Positions 44,702-53,574 of a DNA stretch of 64,000 bases are shown in pieces. Location: positions 3,782,001-3,846,000 of the forward strand of contig OZ020489.1 of assembly GCA_963971405.1 (NCBI GenBank), in the 5' to 3' direction. A program made the position numbers and the translations under genes. Each line of letters starts with the position of its first letter. Within the stretch, counting starts at the first letter, position 1. The notes beneath the pieces were generated by a model that saw only the letters and a program-made list of their open reading frames with translations, was not told where the DNA came from and did not search any database. The DNA is from Psococerastis gibbosa. Lineage: Eukaryota > Arthropoda > Insecta > Psocodea > Psocidae.

Positions 44702-45082
44702 AATTACAAAGGCTTTCACGGTCGGAGTTACGTGATGAAGCAGTAGAATCCGGGATGATAGGCCGTGATCAATCTGAGAGCGTACTTCCCAAAGTTTCGT
44801 CAACATCTTGAGTGGCACAGCGCAGACTTCTAAGATTGTAACGTCGAAGGCTCAGTTAGCAATTGGAAATTATTTTGAAATCTCTGCCTGACGGGTGTCC
44901 GGTGAAAAGAGTGGGAAAATCTGTGCCCAATCGGTGTTAGTGACGCCCACATAGCAACATCCGAGATATGGTACCATCTTCGAAGTGCCACTGAAGATGT
45001 TAACGAAACTTTAAGACTTTAGAGGTACGCTTCCAGATCGATCAAGGCCTATCATTCCGGATTCTACTGCTTCATCAGTTTA
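44702..45082. repeat. Two Penelope-like 5' fragments in inverted arrangement
   Basis: 44702-44846 reads CAAAGGCTTTCACGGTCGGA, GCAGTAGAATCCGGGATGAT, AGTTTCGTCAACATCTTGAG. 44990-45082 reads the same family on the other strand (CACTGAAGATGTTAACGAAA ... TCCGGATTCTACTGCTTCAT). About 140 bases of other text lie between. This is the same inverted-pair arrangement as the hairpins at 3419 and 3625, but with a larger loop. Confidence 0.5.
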
Positions 45083-45598
45083 TAGTTTGATTGTAATATT
45101 TTGTACTTTTCATTTTGAGTTACAATTGTAACCATAAATTTGTCGTAGCCTACTAAGGGAGCGTTCAAACTAATTTACCCAATGTCAAGATCAGGCATGT
45201 TGGGTATAACCTTGAGTTTTTTATAGAAGAAATGGAACATTTCCCGCCAAAAATATTTGTTAATTGCCGCGCTTCCTATGTCATTGAAAAGACGTGGCAG
45301 ATCGTCCCAGGATTCAAAAATATTTTTGGCGGGCTCGAAAGTCCCATCTCTCCTGAATAGAACTCTAAGCATAACCGAAAAAAGGACTTTACTCTTCTAC
45401 AATGCAACAGGTCCCAAGAAACCGGAACGTCACCCATATCCGGTTACCAAAAACACCCATCAAAGTGCCAAATCAGCCCGCAGGCAGCGCCCCAATCGCA
45501 TCGAGATCAGGCCTGATGGCAATAACCGAATAAAAACCATTCCGGCAACAGTTTTCATGAAAAATCACAGACTTGCAAGGCAGTCAACAACCGACCGG

Positions 45599-46049
45599 TC
45601 ATTCGCTCTTCACTATCGAGACCCGCAACGTCTCACAACGGTCTCGTTCCTCTGTAGGCCGGGTCCCGGGGTCGGCCAGTCTCGCCAAATCGGCCGGCGA
45701 TCTTACATATATACTACGGTCCCGCGGCTCCGACGACCGGCTCGTACTCAGATCCGTCGGCTCGCAGGCGGTCGGGTCCGGTTTGAACTGGTTTTGTAGA
45801 GAGATCTGCTGCCGAGAGCCCGGCCAGTTTTTGATTAGTTCAGTCGCCGGTCCCACTGAGTCTGGCTTGTTGGGCGCCATCTGTTGCATGGTGCTCAAAT
45901 CGGTCGGCTCGTTGGCTTCCGGGTCCGGTTTGATGGTGCCGGATCCAGGATATGAGGCTGCTTGTTGTTGTTGTTTTTGTAGCGCTATTTGCTGCCGGAG
46001 CAGTGAAATGTTTTTGATGGATTTAAGCTCACTTGGGTTTCGGAGAAAT
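45599..46049 (-). CDS. aop: aop last coding exon, end of ETS domain and repressor tail (residues 347-496)
   Basis: Acceptor TCTTTCCTTTTTCAG. Begins FLRNPSELKSIKNISLLRQ, finishing the ETS domain, then a Gln-rich patch. The tail contains a duplicated phrase, IKPDPEANEPTDLST (386-400) and FKPDPTACEPTDLST (435-449), and ends SIVKSE at the TGA (45601-45599). PTDLS fits the PxDLS CtBP-binding consensus; VKSE fits the SUMO consensus. Both functional readings are inference. The 180-codon and 167-codon frames on the plus strand here are antisense shadows. Confidence 0.93.
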
Positions 46050-49000
46050 CTGAAAAAGGAAAGATTCTGGTGTTAAATATAGGAAAGGAAGATGAATTAT
46101 GATTATCCAGATGATGATGATGATTATCCAGAAGCTTCAGTGAAATTTAATTTGACATGACATACTAAGTGGAATCCTCCTGAACAGATTCTGTTAAAAA
46201 CTGCAGCAAACTTGGTAGTGTGTACAGCGTTGGCAGGGGAACATGGTAGGGGATAATAGCGCGATGAGGCTATACCAGTCAGTCTACTTGCGTGTCGAGT
46301 CCTGGTCACCTCCGAATTAATTGTGTGACATTAGGCTACATGTTCCCCAATTGGTTCGGAATCCACTATAATCAGGAGATCCACCCTGTCTGTCAATTCC
46401 CCTTCTCGCTGAGGTGAATGAGTTAATAAACAGACTCACTCCCCCCGCCAGACTGACAGGGTTGCTTAAAAGCATAAATGCTGAATGCAGGCGTTGGAAA
46501 AACTATTTTGACACGTGACTTATCACTTGGGAATTGACTTGCAGCAATATACAGTCCGAGCAATTTGAACGTTGATAATTTCGAATCTCACAAAGTTTTC
46601 CTTTTATATTAACGTATAAATAGGAAAGTAAAAAGTGCATACCGCGAGAAAAGGAAAATAACAAGGCAAGTTGTCCTCCTTGCGTCGAAGAAGGGGAAAT
46701 GACTAAAAAAAATTCCATCGCGTGTGGGAATCGAAACCAAGACTTTCGTTCCATCTCCTAGCTCTCTATTAAGCGTTGATAATTAAAGAATACTCACTGA
46801 TAGCAATGTCGCTCGCCTTGGACCTTCCTCAGTATATTTACACGGTAGTAGTAACGTAACGCTCGGGACATCTTGTCGTAATTCATACTCAGGTGATTCT
46901 TTTGGATGCCCCACAGTCTGGCCAGCCCTGACGGATCCACAATTTTGAACACCCCTGTCTCGTGGTTCTTCCACGCAATGAAATTTGTATAACGCTGCGC
47001 TGGGTCGTTTAGCAGTTGCTGGAGAAAGTCCCAGAGTAGACGGCCATCTGAAAAATTAGGAATACAGAATCAAGATACTGCAGATTAGAAACAATGCAAC
47101 ATACTTCGGCCATGTGATGAGGAATGATAATTATCGTCTTCTACTTGTAATAATTCAAAGGAGGATATAAGGATAGAGGGCTTTCAGCAGATGAAGAACA
47201 CCTGGTTGAAAAACCTGAGGCAGTTTCTGAGGCAATTTCTGAATGATCAGAGGCAGGAGGGAGCGGAAGACGCTCACATACTCGAATAACACCCAGGAAA
47301 CTGCACCTGATGTGGCGAGTGGTCCCAGAAATTAAAAAAATACATTTTGGGCGGGAAGCAAATGTCCCATCTCTCCTATGTAGGCCTATACTATATATAT
47401 ATATTAACTTTTAAAAAGTTAAATCGGAGTGACCAGGACTCGACACGTACTTATACTTATACTTAAACAAGCGCATTAGCATGTCCCACCATGTTCCCCT
47501 GCCAACGCTGTGCACACCGCCAAGTTTGCCGCAGTTTGAAACATGCTTTGTTCTTATAGAATCAACATTGTAAGGCCGTGTGACTTTATCATGTTGCCCA
47601 AGTGGTTCGGAATCCACTATAATCAGGAGGTCCACCCTGTCAGTCACTCCCCTTTCCCCGAGGTGAAAGAGTCTGCCCTTAGGGTGCCTCAGGTTAACAA
47701 ACAGACTCACTCCCCCGCCAGGCTGACAGGGTAGCTTAAAGCAGAAATGCTGAAAGCACGCGTTGGAAACAACACTTTTAAAAGGTTAATCGCGTACAAA
47801 CAATTTAATGAATGTATCAGTAAAACCTCTTCAATCGCCTCTACGTAAACTAATAGGTACTTGTGTCAAGTTACGACACGTCTCCGCTGAAAGTGATTCG
47901 AAGACTCGAACAAGTACAAGCACGCTACCACCTGGGTGTTTCCCCACGCGCCATTGGACTTGGCGATGCCCTGATTATGGCAAAAATGTGTACATGTTCG
48001 GAAAAATGAATAAATTATTATTATTACCTTGCCACTCAAGTCGCTTAATATAGGAAAATATGGAACTCTCCGGTTCGTAGTACAGTTCTTTACCAGTTTG
48101 CGCTTGCGCTGGCAGTGATAATACTTACTGGTATTGGGTTCTGGCTGTAAATCAGGCGGGAAAAAGTGCTGTGGCTGTCTGTGCGCAGGCGCTGACTGTG
48201 TGGGGGTTCTGGGGTGGTGTTCCCCACCGGGTGGGGACCCGGGGGGCGCTGGGGGCACGGCAGGGGGACTGGACTCCACATAGGGCTCCTCTTCGGAATC
48301 TGAGTGGTGACTGCCGGTACTGCCACCACTACCAAACCCTGCAATGAAAAAAAAAACTATGTTTAATGGTGTACACGGCTATGTTAATTAATAAACATGT
48401 ATTGTATATCTGTTAAATTATGCAACCAAGTGGCACCATATAATGTATCTATTGTAGCCTATATCGTTCTGCATTAAATACATAATTAAATAAATCTTGA
48501 CTTTTTGTTGTTCTATTACTAAGCCAACCTAGCGGAGTTAGGGCTATAAAGCCTTCTCTTACAGTCAACTAGGATGACCCGGGACCGCCTGCCTTACATG
48601 CCCTTCGAAGCATGGCCAGAAAAAGTAGCCAGTGTGGGACTCGAACTCGAACCAACAACCTTTCGGGTGAAAGTCGAAGTCTGTACCACTACTCTACAGG
48701 TCCTGACCCACTACTCTACAGGTCCTGCATTGTGTTTTTTTTCTTTCTTATGTTTATTGTGTTATTTCTCTATTTTCTTTTTTTTTAAATTTTTACAGCC
48801 ATTTTTTATGTATCGCATTATTCCAACATATGAATAGGGGACCCCAGCACGGGTTAATCCTATGGGGTCCCCCTACCATAAATTATTGAAATATGTTGTT
48901 GACATGTTACGATATAATGCTGTAAATTGATATATTATATTATTATTGTTAAATGCAACAAGTGCCAAGTACCTAGTACCAAGTACCTAATCAACAGGAC

Positions 49001-52000
49001 AGTATAAAATAAAATCGTCAAATTAATTAAATTAGGGTTCTATATGCATGACCCCCCCCCCCCCCCTAAATGAATAAATTCATAAAACACCTAGTTAAAA
49101 ATAATAATAAAACTCAACTTTTCAACAAAAAAATTAACTTTTAAACTTACAAAAACCTTGTAACTCCCCCACTAAATTTTCGGCTGAATCCGCCCTTGCG
49201 TAGTTATTAAAAAACATTCAGACTACAATACATAATGCAGAGGAGGATGCTACAGGTATTCTCCTGCAATTTTAAAAGTATGCAACCTTGTGGTTGGCCG
49301 TCCATTGTAATATTTATTTTAACCTGCCAACTTTCAAATTTATCTTCTAACTTTCTTAGGAATTTATCTAAGTTTAGTGCTTTGGTGTAGGTTACAGGGA
49401 CGGATCCTTGGGGGGCGGTCGCCCCCCCCCCCCCGGAGAGAAATACTTTATACTTTTGAAGGAAATTAAAAAAAATTATTACTCAAGTAGAAGAATCGCA
49501 ATATTTTTCAGGCCACCGCCCCCCCCCGAAAACCTTTTCTGAAACCGTCCCTGGTAGGATAGCTGCAGTTAATTACTCTACTGCACATGGCATCAGTATG
49601 TTTCTTGAAAGACTTCCCACTTGTCTGGAAACCTCCATAATCCGAGTTTGGCCGTGTAGGCTCTGAACAGACGATCACCAGTAACCTAGGTCGCTAAGGC
49701 GGGTATTCCACATACGTCAATCGTCAATGAAAAATTGAAAAATGACGTAAAAATGACGTAAATTGACGTGGTAGCAGAATTTTTAGTATGTCTTTAATGT
49801 CTGCTAAAACGTCATTCTTCAATTTTTCATTGACGATTGACGTATGTGGAATACCCGCCTAACCACTAAGCCAGGGGTTCCCAATCTTTTTTGTCCGTGG
49901 ACCACCAGATATACGTCTGTGGACCACAGTTTGGGAACCCCCGCACTAAGCCATCTACTTACCGCTTGACGCCTGGTTATCCGTATTATGATCCGGACTG
50001 TGTGACGTGCTATCTGTCGACGGTGCGGGGCTGAGCGTGGCTGAATTGAGCATGGCTGCATTATGGGCGTTGTACAGCTCGGAGAGGTACCAGTTACTGT
50101 AAGGGATGGAGGGGAAAGGGTAGCGGCTACCCCCACCCCCGCGGGAAGTAGGGGTCATGGGCGACGTGGGCAGGTGGCGCTGCACTGCGCCCGTCTCCCG
50201 CATCAACATCTGCAGAATGTTGTGTAGAAGACCGCCCGACCCTGAAGAACGCTCGTTGAGGTCGCTCTTGGTTAGGAAGCATAGGGCCTTTCCTGTAAGA
50301 AAATAAACTGGGTTTGCACTGAATTGCATAATTTAGTTTTTGTAGGCGCCGAAGGGAAAACTACGCATGGTACAATCTTACTTTGCATTGATCTTTTTCT
50401 TCAAATGCCTCTTCGATCGAAGATTGGGAAAAAGGAAGCCGTGCTCTTGCCAAGCCACTGCCTTAGGCTTTCCACGAGGATATTCTTCTGCTGGGAGCCC
50501 TCAGTCCTTCTTCCCTTGGATTATTGCACACCCTGAGTTAATGAGTCTGCCCTTAGGGTGCCTCAACCCAGCCGTCAGTAGGGTGCACTGCTGCTACTGA
50601 TGGCTGGGCTCTAGTAGTCCAACCTGCTGCCATAGCGAGATTTGAAGAAGTACTGGGGCTCGACTAGTGCGACTGCGGGACCTATGGGCACAAATTGTGG
50701 CCAGGGTACCGTTCATACTAATACTACTACTAGGGTGACTCAAGTTAATAAACAGAATCACTCCCCCTGACAGGCTGACGGGGTTGCTTACAACAGAAAT
50801 GCTGAAAGCAGGCGTTGGAAAACCAATAACCAAAAACATGAAAAGTGAACAAATAACTAAAACTCCTGCAATTTTACAGCTATGTAATATTGTAATAAAT
50901 TCACTGAAAGTGCTTACATTATATGATTTATACCTAGTAACTTACTAATTTTTTTCTATATAGTTATTAAATAGCTTACCATTCATTTGGAACAGGTCCA
51001 TATCGAAGGTGGGTAAATCAAACTCAGTCTCAGACCACCGGAGGAAATAGGCGACATCTTCCCGGGACCAGAGCCGCGGGTCCGTTGCTGTAAATTAAGT
51101 ATTAACAAAACCTTAGGCCATTTTAAATACAACATTATTGCTTTCCAATTTATACGTAGTATAAGGCGCCCATTCCATTGACCGGCTAGGGCTATTTCCA
51201 ACAACGGTGACGTGGTAGCAGACATTCAAGACTTAGGTAGCGTTTCCACCGACCTCGCATTGCAGATTGCAAATGACATTGACGGAAATGTTTGTTTTTC
51301 TTTTTATAGAAATCTATTAAAATGTTTGTAATTAATATCCCATGAAGCCATTTTTTAATTTTAGTTTGTTTGTGATTTTACTGTGTGATCGCTGGAAGGA
51401 CGAGTTAGAGAATGACCTTCGCGAGTTGGGAGTCTCCAGATGGTGGAGCGTTGTGCAAAACCGAGAAGAATGGAGGAGTGTTGTCGAGCAGGCCAAAGCC
51501 CACCAAGGGCTGTAGAGCCGGAAGAAGAAGAAGAAGAAGAAGAAGACTGTGTGATCATTGATCAATTTTAACTATGGCATAGAGGAAAATAAACATTTCC
51601 GTCAATTCTGCAATGCGAGGTCGGTGGAAACCCCGCCTAAGTCTTGAATGTCTGCTACCACGTCACCGTTTTTGGAAATAGCCCTAGCTGGTCAATGGAA
51701 TGGGCACCTAAGGAAAGCTTTGTGATGGTCGAAATTTCCGATTCCGAGATTTCAACGGAATTACACGTTTTGAGGTCCCAGGAACCTAAAAAAGTGGTTT
51801 TTACGAAATGTCTGTCTGTATGTCTGTCTGTCTGTTCATTGCATAGAGTAGTGGTACCGGCTCTGACTTTCACCTGAAAGTTGGTTCGAGTCTTGTAATT
51901 TTTGAAGGACTTTTTATGAACCTAGGCCTACTTATAGTGGTCCATAGGTCCCTTGTCCAATGCCAACGACCCCATGGATTTCGGACATTATTTGTATTGC

Positions 52001-53533
52001 TTCCTCGATGTCCTCGATGTCAACCTACATCGGCTACAAGCGATAATGGACAAGCTGAGACAAGCTTACCATTAACGCACTGAAACAGGCGAAGGCATGA
52101 CTTAACCAAGTACAGATACGAGTCTTAAACTTGCTACATTTACTGGCCATGCTTCGGAGGGCTTGTAAAGCAGCCGTTGAGAGTAGTTGAGTAGGATACA
52201 AGAGAGGGATTTTTAGCCCTAGCTCCACTAGGTTGTCTTAGTAAAAGAACAAAAATCATTATACATTTAATTATTTATCCTTAATTATATTATATTCGTA
52301 AATACGGAATCAAGAAAAATCTAGACAATGCAGGCAACATGTTACAGTCAACAAATATTTTACACTAGGTTTGACTTGATTCTTTGCATGATAAATACTA
52401 AGGGGGGTATTCCATATACTTCAATCGTCAACGAAAAATTGAAAAATGACGTTTTAGCAGACATTAAAGACATACTAAAAATTCTGCTACCACGTCAATT
52501 TACGTCATTTTGACGTCATTTTTCAATTTTTCGTTGACGTTGTACGTATGTGGAATGGGCACCTACGCTCCTGACTAGCATTAGGTACAGCCACAATGCA
52601 TAATTACACATGTGCTATTATAAAACTACACTGAGTCGAGGCTTACATACGTCACAGCAGAAAATCACGGTAAGTTGACTGAGGCATACTGGGCAAATGT
52701 TACGCGATTAACAGTCATGTTATAAATAATATAAACGAATGCTCGCATTGCATATTTGTAAGACGACATTCGTTCGCTTACTTACACAGTATGCCTCAGT
52801 GAACACTTACCGTTATTTTTCTGCTTTAACGTATGGGTTAACTCAGCTTAGTTTACCAATACCTACCATGTGTCTCGTCTGTCGTCGGCTTCAACGATGT
52901 AGTGTCGGAAATTTTGTATTTTTTAAATGATTTCTGGTCATTACACAATTATTATTATTTTTTTACTGGAATGTTGCCATGGGGATATGTCTTCTAGGTT
53001 AGGTTAGGTTAGGTAGGTCTAGATAAACATATTAACTTGTTCTTATGAGGCGCTTATTCCAACTACGTCAATAGTGAATAGTAAATGTAGTATTGACGGA
53101 CATTTCAATTTTACTCTATGCCATAGTTAAAATTGATCAATGATCATAGAGTAAAATCACGCTCTGCAAACAATAACAAACTAAAATGGCGTCATGGAAT
53201 ATGTTAAGTACAAACATTTTAATAGATTGTTTATAAAACAGTTTTCATCCATTAAACAGATCGGTGAAGGTCGATCTTACTTCGGATCTCCTAATATTAT
53301 TAGGTTTTATTAAAAATAATAAGTGTACGAAGAAAACAAATACAAACAAAATTTCAAAAAACAAATGCAAACCAATTTCAAAAACTTGGCGCATACGTGT
53401 CATTAGAAGAAAAGTAATCAATAGTTGAAAAAACAAGTGGAATGGCCTGTATCAATGAAAAATTCAAATGTCCGTCAATACTACATTTACTATTCACTAT
53501 TGACGTAGGTGGAATAAGCGCCTTATCAATAAA

Positions 53534-53574
<41 letters not shown>

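Larger units (their letters stand above)
51138..51842 (+). mobile_element. HINE/DINE-1-like 5' part, split by a nested MITE, in aop intron 1
   Basis: 51138-51164 is the family 5' end (TTGCTTTCCAATTTATACGT). The text resumes at 51712 (GGAAAGCTTTGTGATGGTCG) and runs to the GTCTGTCTGTCTGTC microsatellite at about 51815-51833. The inserted part, 51165-51708 plus one copy of TAA, is a Harbinger-like MITE. Everything 3' of the microsatellite is missing; a SINE-like repeat begins there. Confidence 0.75.

Noticed and set aside
45257-46076. 180- and 167-codon open frames on the plus strand
   Set aside because: They are antisense to the last aop exon, whose product matches the Yan tail and ETS end.
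47866-48128. Continuation of the aop linker frame beyond 48129
   Set aside because: The GTAAGT at 48128 gives the phase needed for the ETS exon; reading on gives residues of low quality and no usable donor in phase.
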